A stretch of 64,000 bases of DNA from assembly GCF_040954835.1 (NCBI RefSeq), contig NC_090703.1:6691001-6755000 (forward strand), in the 5' to 3' direction. The translations under genes and the position numbers were made by a program. Within the stretch, counting starts at the first letter, position 1, and each line of letters begins with the position of its first letter. The stretch is from Lepisosteus oculatus (taxonomy: Eukaryota > Chordata > Actinopteri > Semionotiformes > Lepisosteidae). Under the pieces are notes generated by a model that saw nothing but the letters and a program-made list of their open reading frames with translations, made no database searches and was not told where the DNA came from. This document shows positions 50,401 to 58,209 of the stretch, piece after piece.

Positions 50401-51732
50401 GGGTGTGTTCCCGTCAAAGCTGTTGCTTTTTCCAGTAACTTCTGATGCTGACAGGCACCAGAATAAAAAGCTCAATCTGCTCCTTTGATTTCTCTTCTAA
50501 GCCCCGTGTTTTTGTTTGACTGCCGAGCATTTAGTATTTCTTTAGATTGGCATTGTCTGTACCTTCTTTCTTGAAGGAACCCCAGGTTTTGGCTTCAAAC
50601 AGCATGGTGAGGTAGCCTGTCCCACACTCCCACAAGCCTTTGTGTAAAGAAGTGCCTCCAGTTCTTAGTTTTGACTGCGCTACCCTTTATTTTCCCCCCT
50701 CCGTCCTTTGGTTCACATTTAACTTCTAGTTCCAGCGCAGCAATATCTTTTATGTAACACCGACCACAATCACGCAGGTTTTCCTAAATGAGATTGTGTT
50801 TTATTGCTAGCCTTTAGCCTTCCACCCTTGTGTTATTTTTCAAGTGTCTGTCAATGTGGCAGTAATGCGTGTGGAAGACAGCTACAGTACATGTGCACTC
50901 GGACCTCAGGCTCTGACCCATAGTGCCCCGTTACCTGCTGCATGGTGACGTCGCGTGTAAGGAAGAAAAATGTCTCATGTGCTTCTTTGCTTTCGCGCAG
51001 GGGTCAAAAGATGAATGGCTCAACGAGGTTCTGGGCAGAATCGCGGAAGTCATCAAGCTTCAGGACTTGAGCACAATTCAGCTGGAGATCGCCACCCTGG
51101 CCAGGGATTACCCAGACATCAGGTGAGGCTGGGGAGGTGTCTCTGTGTCTCTGTGTGTCAGTTTCAAAGAGTGGAAAACCACAGATCGCATTTCAGTTAG
51201 GGTGTGCTGCCCTGATTCATCTCCAGACATGTTTGTGCCACAGGTTTAGACAAAAGCCTGTCGTGAGAACTTTGTGCCATTCACATGGAAACCACAATGC
51301 ATGGCATCCTCCCCTACCTGCAGAGGATCGGTGGTTTTGATGTAAATGCGATTAAATCTAATGAGCAAAGGGGTTTTCATAAATACAGTGTGTAGGAATT
51401 CATCATTTAAAATGCTAGGCAGTGGGTGGCAGTCGATGAGGGCTTTGTGATAAAGGGCGGAGAGAAGAAGAATGACTTTTTGAAGATATCAATTCCAGGG
51501 GGATAGCGGGGATCAGCAGCCATCCTTTTCTTCTCTTTGACTCTCTCTGTGTCCCCCCCCCCCTCCCCTCCACAGTGAGCGCCACGTGGCTGCTTTGCTG
51601 TACCTGAAGGCCAACCTCTGCAACAGAGACATCAAGACCATCAAGAGCAGCCTGACAGAGACCAAGCACGCCATCTGCAGCAGCGAGTCCAAGCCTTTCT
51701 TTTCCAAAGTAGTGTTAAAAAAACTGTTATGA
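38295..51732 (+). CDS. tnfaip2: Gene 2: TNFAIP2 (M-Sec)-like Sec6-family protein, 12 coding exons
   Basis: The model joins 38295-38406, 41400-41537, 41893-42517, 43372-43486, 44266-44388, 45142-45242, 45567-45656, 46102-46228, 48750-48875, 49268-49423, 51001-51122 and 51576-51732: 1992 nt, 663 aa, in frame, with GT..AG introns. This is close to human TNFAIP2 as I recall it (654 aa). The N-terminal ~85 residues have a Cys/aromatic patch (SFFNCFFRC) and a basic stretch (KMPFHFRKNKNNKN). M-Sec is known to use a polybasic N-terminus to bind PI(4,5)P2, so a membrane-binding role is plausible. The helical Sec6-like region fills the rest, with NYYPN, DYPDI and SERHVAALL as landmarks. The known family role is actin-linked protrusions and tunnelling nanotubes, acting with RalA and the exocyst. 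Orthology to TNFAIP2 rather than a fish-specific paralogue is inferred. An alternative start at 41411 is possible from a second promoter. Confidence 0.85.
40361..40434 (+). promoter_or_regulatory. Candidate internal promoter (P2) of gene 2: kappaB + CRE + TATA-like
   Basis: On the minus strand 40362-40371 reads GGGATTTTCC, an exact fit to kappaB GGGRNNYYCC. A full palindromic CRE, TGACGTCA, lies at 40384-40391, and a TATA-like TTAAAAATATAAG at 40422-40434. A start near 40455-40465 would give a short untranslated exon ending at a GTGAGT donor (40500), spliced to the acceptor before 41400, where the first ATG (41411) is in frame. TNFAIP2 is known as a TNF/NF-kappaB-induced gene, which fits. Promoter activity is inferred. 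Confidence 0.5.
40455..40499 (+). other. Possible untranslated first exon of gene 2 (P2 transcript)
   Basis: A region without ATG, lying 20-65 bases after the TATA-like box and ending at the consensus-like donor GTGAGT (40500). Its 5' boundary is a guess from typical TATA spacing. Confidence 0.3.
41400..41537 (+). CDS. tnfaip2: Gene 2 coding exon 2
   Basis: A 138-bp exon, phase 1 at both ends. It encodes GKKEMRGLGTHSNGGVKNKT and the basic KMPFHFRKNKNNKN. The acceptor is TTTGTTCAG and the donor GTACAC. The in-frame ATG at 41411 could start a protein of about 622 aa from the downstream promoter. Confidence 0.8.
41538..41892 (+). repeat. Pyrimidine-only microsatellite filling gene 2 intron 2
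   Basis: From about 41555 to 41845 the plus strand is almost purely C and T with scattered A, built from CTCTCTCCC, CATCTCTCCC and CATCCCTCTTT blocks. It occupies most of this 355-bp intron. Long frames across it on both strands are repeat artefacts. Confidence 0.9.
41893..42517 (+). CDS. tnfaip2: Gene 2 coding exon 3 (large Sec6-domain exon)
   Basis: A 625-bp exon with GC-rich codon use. It encodes APVLSFEENLAQSRLAEAGL, a long Glu/Arg-rich helical stretch, and CYPQEFDICNTYARLYHAAF, ending LLCWIHNYYP. The acceptor is TCTCCTCAG and the donor GTAAGT at 42518. The last 23 bases of the exon plus the first bases of the intron seeded the downstream 33-bp repeat. Confidence 0.9.
42495..42790 (+). 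repeat. 33-bp minisatellite made from an exon-intron boundary
   Basis: The unit spans TGGATCCA, then TATTATTATCC(C/A)AA, then GTAAGTGCCA, and copies exon 3's own end plus its donor. GT donor-like starts fall at 42518, 42551, 42584, 42617, 42650, 42683, 42719, 42752 and 42785: 33-base steps apart from one 36-base step. The 5' units are almost identical and the 3' units more diverged. Confidence 0.95.
43372..43486 (+). CDS. tnfaip2: Gene 2 coding exon 4
   Basis: A 115-bp exon encoding NNVLKNKELQADINTENLEA and ending EEQYFAYKQ. The acceptor is TTCTTTCAG and the donor GTAGGT. Its phase-2 join is met only by the first (42518) type of donor position without an inserted stop. Confidence 0.9.
44266..44388 (+). 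CDS. tnfaip2: Gene 2 coding exon 5
   Basis: A 123-bp phase-0 exon encoding SQISKWTLKALQTEEEKWMK and ending LPIDIIQ. The acceptor is TTTCTGCAG and the donor GTATTG. Confidence 0.9.
44690..44910 (+). mobile_element. SINE-like fragment with B-box
   Basis: GATCCAGGGTTCGAGTCTGG contains a good B-box (GGTTCGAGTC). GTCACTAGCAGACTGTGATG and a terminal GCGCCCCCTGTGGCC follow. It is unlike the main SINE family of the window and appears once. Confidence 0.45.
45142..45242 (+). CDS. tnfaip2: Gene 2 coding exon 6
   Basis: A 101-bp exon encoding LIDGSAKEAKEISDEIFAAL and ending ESFFMR. The acceptor is GTCTCGCAG and the donor GTAAGA. Confidence 0.9.
45567..45656 (+). CDS. tnfaip2: Gene 2 coding exon 7
   Basis: A 90-bp phase-2 exon encoding YKKYLEDVMKGKQDNSKFVK and ending SIKQF. 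The acceptor is CTGTTTCAG and the donor GTAAGT. Confidence 0.9.
46102..46228 (+). CDS. tnfaip2: Gene 2 coding exon 8
   Basis: A 127-bp exon encoding REYVAKNSEFFKDGSEERCI and ending IGIMQNSIK. The acceptor is GTTTCTCAG and the donor GTACTT. The REY start is shared with gene 3. Confidence 0.9.
46229..48749 (+). other. Gene 2 intron 8
   Basis: A 2.5-kb intron containing one LTR-like element (46605-47158). A 193-codon open frame at 47362-47943 shows no family motif and is probably chance. Confidence 0.7.
46605..47158 (-). mobile_element. LTR-like element, family A, with perfect 5-bp TSD
   Basis: A 554-bp copy in minus orientation, antisense to gene 2. The terminal TGTCGCGA is at the right end and TGTAAGGGG at the left. 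GTAAG flanks both sides (46600-46604 and 47159-47163). The interior shares CTTAAGAGGAGGGATGACGA, TGCCTGTCTCGG and ACGTCTCTTCCCTG segments with the 61644 copy. It has no coding frame and is probably a solo LTR. Confidence 0.8.
48750..48875 (+). CDS. tnfaip2: Gene 2 coding exon 9
   Basis: A 126-bp phase-0 exon encoding SLHRDVGTTAWLSCSKQVMD and ending KDMSPETFQ. The acceptor is CTCTCCCCAG and the donor GTACGC. Confidence 0.9.
49268..49423 (+). CDS. tnfaip2: Gene 2 coding exon 10
   Basis: A 156-bp phase-0 exon encoding ELVGRLHMALIVEYCRRLMK and ending LQCLFKEY. The acceptor is GTTGTGCAG and the donor GTGAGT. Confidence 0.9.
49498..49701 (-). mobile_element. tRNA-derived SINE, 3'-truncated
   Basis: A minus-strand copy in gene 2 intron 10. 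The head GGGGCGGAGCGGTGGCTAAG is at the right end with B-box GGTTGCCGGTTCAAATCC, and the tail is cut off at about 49498. Confidence 0.85.
50601..50750 (-). mobile_element. Interspersed repeat fragment
   Basis: Shares CACACTCCCACAAGCC and TTTGTGTAAAGAAGTGCCTCC with the copy near 20200-20510 and ends near CAGCGCAGCAATATC. Confidence 0.55.
51001..51122 (+). CDS. tnfaip2: Gene 2 coding exon 11
   Basis: A 122-bp exon encoding GSKDEWLNEVLGRIAEVIKL and ending ATLARDYPDI. The acceptor is TTTCGCGCAG and the donor GTGAGG. All three paralogues have exactly 122 bp here. Confidence 0.9.
51576..51732 (+). CDS. tnfaip2: Gene 2 coding exon 12 (terminal)
   Basis: It follows a C-rich tract and acceptor CCTCCACAG. 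It encodes SERHVAALLYLKANLCNRDI and ends FFSKVVLKKLL, with TGA at 51730-51732. Confidence 0.9.
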
Positions 51733-52179
51733 GCTCCACTGGGGGCCGGTGTCTTTCATATGGAGCCTGCATGAGTCGCTGTGCTCTACACCACGGCCCA
51801 GGGCCTGTAAGAGACCAGGACAGCCCCTGTCTCTGGCTCTGTGCACTGCATGTGTCCGCACAGATTTCGGTTCTGAAACCACACTCGGCTGAACAGGCTG
51901 TTAACTCACATGCTTCTCATGCCTTGGACAAACCTCGATCCCTTGAACATTCTCACAGCTAACTTTCCCTGTGGCACTGTTACAAACTGGTCCTTTTTAG
52001 CTTTGGTTCATTGTTATCATCACAGAGTTTTGGAATAGCTGAGCATTGGAAATAATAATCAATGAAATAGTAATAAGAAAGCAAAAACCTACGCATGTGT
52101 CGGCGATAAACAACTATTAAACCCGTGAACTCGAAAAGAGACGTCACCAATAACACAAGCTTTAATGCAATCCACTTTA

Positions 52180-52315
52180 GTTCACACCTGAAGAAGGCTC
52201 CACAGCGGAAACATTGTGTTTCCTCTCTTCTGTTTTTAGTATGGAATAAACCTATTACTTGTTCCTTTGCAGCCTACGCATACGGACGCAGCTACCCACC
52301 TGAACCACTTTAGTC
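52180..52315 (+). mobile_element. Retroelement 3'-end-like fragment in gene 2 3' flank
   Basis: The block CACACCTGAAGAAGGCTCCA, then GCGGAAACATTGTG, then ATGGAATAAACCTATTACTT and GCAGCCTACGCATACGGACG resembles a repeat end I have seen in many fish sequences; the class is uncertain. It brings its own AATAAA at 52245-52250. Confidence 0.5.
52245..52250 (+). terminator. Candidate proximal poly(A) signal of gene 2
   Basis: AATAAA about 0.5 kb past the stop, inside a repeat-derived segment. Confidence 0.4.
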
Positions 52316-52775
52316 CAATGCTACTTCTGTGTGTTTAGTGGCAGCCAGTACAGAAAACGCTTGTTACAGACATTCTGTTTCTAGGTAGGAGTAAATGTTA
52401 CCGTATTTTACAGTGATATCTAGTTTCCAAGCATGTGATATTGAGCAGAGAACTTGGGGAACTCTGTGTGCACAAACCTTCCTGCTTCTGCTTGAGAATG
52501 TAAGTGTTAAGCTGGATTCAGCACTTTCTATTCTGTGGTAGTGGTATTCAGATGGGGTTGAGCAAGTCTGCTGTCAACGCCCTTGAAAACCAAACTAGAT
52601 TCCTAGTTTTTTTTAAGTATGTTATTTTCAGTTAAAATGCTTTTTGAATCTGAATATGTCTGTGAACCTTTGTGTGATTCAATAGTTCTTGAGTGTTGTT
52701 TATGTATATTTGTAATGACAATGTACAGTGGACTGTATGTAATGTGTAGTGGACTTAATCCCGGTTAAGACTGTG

Positions 52776-52965
52776 GTGAGCAGGCACTGCTTTACACAAA
52801 GGGTGGTGGGTGTCTTGAACTTGGGTCATATTGTCGATTTCTTGAGAAACCTTCAAGAAATGTCTGGATGTGGACCTTGGATCAAAAACTTACTCACCGG
52901 CCAAGCAAGGAGTAGATCACGTCGGCTGCTCTTGTTTGCAAAGCCAGCAGCCATATCGCCATCAT
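52776..52965 (+). mobile_element. Interspersed repeat fragment
   Basis: CACTGCTTTACACAAAGGGTGG is the reverse complement of the motif in the 20200 and 50601 copies. CTTCAAGAAATGTCTGGATG follows. Confidence 0.45.
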
Positions 52966-53060
52966 AGTCCCCATTTACCTGTAAAGGGCTTTGAGCGGAG
53001 TGTCCAGAAAAGTGCTGTATATACAGTATGTAAGAAATTATTAAATATCATTATTATGAT
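52966..53060 (+). mobile_element. 5S-derived SINE tail fragment
   Basis: CCCCATTTACCTGTAAAGGG, then GAGTGTCCAGAAAAGTGCTG and a TATTATTA-like end match the tail of the 35328-35890 element. Confidence 0.65.
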
Positions 53061-53281
53061 AATTACCTTAGCACACTTGTACTGTTTCTCAGATGGGAAA
53101 GGCTTTACATGATTTCAAAGACAAGACTCTCCCTGGACCACTGCCTGTGCAGACGTTTTTGTTACTGTTACCAGTTCTAAAGCAATGTAAGCAACGATGT
53201 GCTCTGTTGTTACTGAAGATGTGCAGTGTTATACGACATGTACTGTATATATTTTATTTATGTCCATCTTTTTTATTATCA

Positions 53282-53287
53282 AATAAA
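53282..53287 (+). terminator. Candidate distal poly(A) signal of gene 2
   Basis: AATAAA following a TATTTTATTTATG run, 1.55 kb past the stop. It gives a plausible 3' UTR end that would include two repeat fragments. Confidence 0.45.
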
Positions 53288-53554
53288 CAGTTTAAATGTC
53301 CAGTCTCGAATGAAAGAAGACCTCCCATCCTCTTGTCTGCTGTGCCTCTGCTGGTGCTTATTCTTTGTGAGTTAGCAGCGATGACAAACCAGTGCTGCAT
53401 CGTCTGAAAGCCCTCTTCCTATCCAGTGACGGACAGATCTCATAGCTGCTGCCGAAAGACCTGCTGTTTGCACTTCCACTCATCGGTCTTGTGATGCGGA
53501 TGAAGTCGATGGGCAATTTGCTTTCCGTTGCTTTTAAACCCCACTTTTTTTTTA

Positions 53555-53756
53555 AACCGTGACACTCCAGGGGTGTTCAGACACATAGTGTTCAGACACA
53601 TAGGGGTTTGATGTGTCTGGAGACGAACGTCAGGGGGAACACGCACAGTGGGCATGAACAGTGATCCGGTGCACAGGGGAAAACTCAGAAGGTGACCAAG
53701 TCCAATCAGATCCAAAAGGGATAATCGGGGATGCAGTCCGTGATCCGAGAAGATGA
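53555..53756. mobile_element. Possible diverged LTR-like fragment
   Basis: CCGTGACA at the left, a 17-base direct duplication (TGTTCAGACACATAG, twice, near 53573-53604), and a right part vaguely like the interior of family A elements (GGGATGCAGTCCGTGATCCG). A weak match. Confidence 0.3.
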
Positions 53757-53803
53757 GATCACTTTATTGGCCATATACGATTTCTTGTATTAAGAATTTG
53801 TCT
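53757..53803 (-). mobile_element. tRNA-derived SINE tail fragment
   Basis: GATCACTTTATTGGCCATAT and the following bases match the left end of the 30821 copy. Confidence 0.7.
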
Positions 53804-54404
53804 GGTGATCCCAAAAATGAACGCAATTAAAAAAGATGTGGTAAAAGCGTAGTAAATCACTGGGGGGGTTAAAGCCACAGTAAAAGTGTCACTATGTTAA
53901 AATCAAAAGGAAAAGGTGCAAAGATATTGCATGTGTGGTAAATCTTCGTAGGGGAAGATTGTTGATTGTTGTTGGAAACCCATCAGGATAGGCTGAGCTG
54001 CTATGCTGCGCCCCTAACCCGTTGTGTCCAAGGTCTGGAACCAGTCCTGCCCCCTTCCTCCACTGCAGCAGCTCTCCTCCTCCTCCTCACTGTTCCCACT
54101 GTCTAACACTGCTGTCCACCAGTGGACAGGACAGGACGACCCCCGGATGAGGTTTTAAGAGGACAGATTATTCCTGAGGATTCCTGACCTTGCCTAGCTC
54201 TTGCAGTGTGTTAGCCTGGGGGGCTTGTGATCAGCTGGGAATCTCCTGAGTGTCTTGTGCTTCTTTGCTTGTCAGAGAAACTGAATTCTAAAATGGACAC
54301 AGGGTAAATCTGGTTTATCATTCTAAAGCAGATGTTCATAACATTTATTTATTTTTAGTCCACAGTCATGTCCTGCAAAATTAAATTTCAAAAAGTATGG
54401 AATG

Positions 54405-54560
54405 CTCCTGAATGGGAGACCTCCTGGAAAAGCTTTGATTGCTGCTGTAAGAGGTGTTAGTGGGACCAGTAAGGGGCACTTACCCAGCAGACTGTGACTA
54501 TGCCCCAGTATAGTGATGGGGACAGTATACTGTAAAAAAGGTGCCGTCCTTTAGATAAGA
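54405..54560 (+). mobile_element. 5S-derived SINE, truncated at both ends
   Basis: It starts within the 5S-like head (GAATGGGAGACCTCCTGG) and continues with GTTAGTGGGACCAGTAAGGG and CCCCAGTATAGTGATGGGGA. Confidence 0.75.
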
Positions 54561-55833
54561 CAATCATTTTTATTATTAGTAGTAGTATCAGTATATACCA
54601 GTCATCGGCTGACTGCTCCCAAACTAATATCTGGAGTGGAGACAGCATCCCCTCTTTCTTTCCTTTGAAAGACCACAGCTCCGTGCCCAGCCGAAGAGCG
54701 ATTGGCGTTGGCGTGGGCGTGACAGTGCTGATGTGTCGTGCCCTGGACTGGAGCTCCCCGGGCTGTGAGACTGTTGGCACCCACGCAGCCAGCAGAGCGA
54801 CGGGAGCCCCAAGACCGCTGTGTTCACTCTCTCGGACAGCCGCAGAGCTCGCCCCGATCCCTGCCCGAACCCTGCAGTCTGCAGTGTGATCTGGCACACC
54901 TTCCCACAACAGCACAACGGGCCACAGCTGAAAACAGGGCTTGAAAAGCCTTGCATGTTGGCCGGAGTTTAAATCCTGAATATATATGCCTACTCAGACA
55001 TGTCTCTCTGTTCTCCAAATCAAAATGTCCTGCACTTACTGCCTTGATGTAATTTTGTAACTCTGTTTCCCTTTCCACTAGTATATAACATTTCCCGACT
55101 CGGCATTCAAACCCAAACTCATCCGCATTCGAGTTTATATTCCTGTCTGTCCAGCACTGAGGCATAATTGGAGGAAGCAATTAGGTCTTTCCTGTTGTTT
55201 TGTGTGTGACCTGCTCTCATAAAGTAGAAAAGAAAAACAGTTGAGCATTATCTGAAGAAATCATTTTGCAATGGCAGTGATTTCAGAGTGCAACGGAGGC
55301 CATGAAAAGCTGACAGGAAAAGATTATTTTCTTCAAAACATAATATGTCTTTTGCTTTCTATTTAACAAGATTTTACAAGAATAAGAGGCAGCGGGCCAA
55401 GAAAAAAAAAACAAGCTGGTTTTCTGCTGTAGTACGTCTCGACAGCCACATTTGAATATATGCACTGAACCATTAACCATGAGCGTAACTGTTTTTCTTC
55501 TGGTGAAAATTTTTCTCAGAGAATTCTGGAAATAAGACCCTTTAACTCATTCGAAGAAAGGACTAGTAAAAACACATTCATTTTAAACCCTCAATTTGAG
55601 GGCCTCAAGTGCTTCTCGAATTACAATACTTAAACCTTGCTTATACCGCTGAGACGTTGAGTAGGGGAATTTCACAGAAACAGTAGCTGCCCATGAAAGC
55701 GCCCGTAAGGATGTTTCCTAGGCCTCGTTCACTACAACAGCTCCACCCTGTGGACAACAGCGGTACTGCGCACATCCTTAACGCAGGATTTCAAGCAGGA
55801 GTCCATTTCATTCATTTTGCGTATGGTTTAAGG
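54561..55833. other. Intergenic, between convergent genes 2 and 3
   Basis: No exon or named repeat recognised. The short frames at 54665-54956 overlap on both strands and carry no motif. Confidence 0.5.
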
Positions 55834-56040
55834 TAGGGATGCCTGATTCCGGTCCAGGAGGGCCACCGTAGGTTTTCTTGGTCTCTTCAAAGCAGCAGCA
55901 CCTGAAGAGCTGTAAGAGCTGTAATAATCTGTTTGGTTGATCCAATTAAACCGATATTGACCTCCTGCAAGTCATGCAGAGCTGAGTGGGAGTGAAAACC
56001 TGGAGAAACACTGGCCCTCCAGGACCAGGGCTGCACACCT
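55834..56040. mobile_element. Fold-back (MITE-like) element, undisrupted
   Basis: The ends TAGGGATGCCTGATTCCGG and CCAGGGCTGCACACCT are rough inverted repeats, with ATTCCGGTCCAGGAGGGCCA facing GGCCCTCCAGGACCAG. It supplies the uninterrupted CTCTTCAAAGCAGCAGC that defines the insertion target in the 23524 copy. Confidence 0.6.
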
Positions 56041-56822
56041 TTGTTTTTGAAGGTTAATTTGCTCTTGATCTCTGCTCTTGACTTGCAGTTTGTGTGTCAC
56101 AATGTAAAACCTGCAATACTGTAAAAACAGTAGTGAACTGCTATTTTGCTCTGAGTCAGAAGACAACGCTAGCTTACTCCTATTTATTTTACTCTAAGAA
56201 AACTTTCTAACAGTTAGATCATTTACTCTGAAGCTATTCGTTAGAATGCTGTAAAAAGTGCATATTGACATCTGTAAAGGCAAGACAACCAAAATTGAGA
56301 CACAGCTGTTAGCCATAAATAAAATTATATTCCTTTCAGCACCACAGCAATCACAGTGTGAAAACAAATGTGCAAAACTTCACACTTTCGGTGTCATAAT
56401 CCAACACATGCACCGTGCAGATTTGTTAAAAAATGACATTGAACAATAAAAGTACCTTATTTACAGAGGTTGTGCAAACTCTGCCCGTCTCAGAAAGATA
56501 GTAGGAGGAGTAGGGCAGAATAGTAGATAAGTACAGCATGAGTCTCACTGCACTGAGGGAGAGAAGACGAGCCAGGAAGGTACTGGTCCCGGACTTCAGA
56601 ACTATCGATAGGCTCTGTCACCATAAATCAGGGTTCTGGACAGAATCTGTCCCTGTGTAGAGAGCTGGTGCAGCTTCACACCAATAAGAAATGCCCTCTA
56701 GCTCTGGACTGGGTCAGAGATCCAGCCAGGAGGGCTGTCAGAAGTCAGGCTCTCAAATTCCCAGTGTTCATCCCAGCAGCTGTATCACCTGGCAACTCAC
56801 AGCTGGCAGCAGTACTGGGGTT

Positions 56823-57275
56823 CTAATGCCCCAGTACTGTGATTGGGGACACTATACTGTAAAAAAGACACTGTCCTTTGGATGAGACCTAAACTGAGGT
56901 TCTGACTCCCTGTGGGCATTAAAAATCCCAGGGTGTTTTTAAAAACAAATGTAGGGGCCCAATGTGCTGGCCTTTACCACTGATGGGCTCCTAAAAATCC
57001 CCCTCTCTGAACTGGCTTCATCACTCTGCTCTCCTCCCCACTGATAGCTGATGTGTGGTGAGCGTTCTGGCGCACTATGGCTGCCATTGCATCATCCATG
57101 GATGCTGCACATTGGTGGTGGTGGACGGGAGTCCCCATTACCTTTAAAGTACTTTGAGTGGAGTGTCCAGAAAAGCGCTATATAAGTGTAAACAATTATT
57201 AATTATTATTATTAATCCAGGTGGGGCCACACATTGGTGATGGAGAGGAGTCCCCATTACCTGTAAATGATTATT
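56823..57275 (+). mobile_element. 5S-derived SINE body with duplicated tail
   Basis: The body (CCCCAGTACTGTGATTGGGG onward) runs to the tail CAGAAAAGCGCTATATAAGT and an ATT-rich end at about 57212. A second, shorter piece of tail (57213-57275, GGGGCCACACATTGGTGATG) follows directly. Confidence 0.75.
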
Positions 57276-58022
57276 ATTATTTTCTGCATCCTACAGCAGG
57301 GGGAGACAACTTCCACCTTGATCCAGTCCAAGGCTTTGCTGTAGCCAGATCCTTAATGGCATCGCTGACCAAACCACTGCCTCTGTCCTCACTGCTGCTA
57401 CTTCTAACTCGAGTGGGTGAAACTGAACCTCCAGAGCCGCACTGAGACTGGCCTGGGGGAGGAAATGGCAAGAAAGGAGGTACCGAAAGTCTCTCGGACT
57501 CAGTGCCCTGAAATCCAACGGCCTACAGGATACAGATCCTGTGTTCTGTGCGGATACAGAATTCCACAGGGCTACAGAAATCCGGCTGGCGCCTGTGTCG
57601 GACTGCCCATGATGTGCGGGATTCCTGATGGAAGAACCCCTGCCAGCCGGGACACAGTCTGCCTCCTCCCCACTCATGACAGTAGTTAATCTCCCCACCG
57701 CCCTTTCCCATACATACAGTACAGTCAACACACCCCCGCAACAGGGTTTACAGCACGTTTCAGATGAATGTTTACAAAGGCATTGTGTGAAGCACAAATA
57801 CAACAAGGCTTTTCTCAAATAGAAAAAAGATATACTGCTTTAACGCCTGGGGTCCTCCATTGGAGGAAAGAAGAACTCAGCCAGCATGCTGTGAGGCTCG
57901 GTAGGACACAAGGATGGCAGGCACAGAGCGGACAGATGTGGCGAAGCACAGCCGTGGGGGTGGGGCTCACGAATGTCCACTCCGGAGGAGGCGAGGGCTG
58001 CGGTGGGCCGCGTGGAGACGCG

Positions 58023-58209
58023 TCACCAAAGGCAGGAAAAGCAGCAGCCCCAGCGAAGAGGTTTGGGGTCGAGTGGGTCCTGAGGGTCCTGGGGATCAGA
58101 GGTCTGCCTGAGCCACACCCTGACCTCCTCACACGCCCCCAGGACGGCGGTCACCTGCCGGGCGGACAGGCTGCCCTTCCACTGCAGCAGGGAGCGCAGC
58201 TGGCGCTTG
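58023..58209 (-). CDS. Gene 3 terminal exon
   Basis: After acceptor TGTTTCAG it encodes KRQLRSLLQWKGSLSARQVT, then ACEEVRVWLRQ, an acidic/proline DPQDPQDPLDPKP run and GCCFSCLW. The stop is at 58023-58025. The position equals SERHVAALL of gene 2. Confidence 0.8.
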
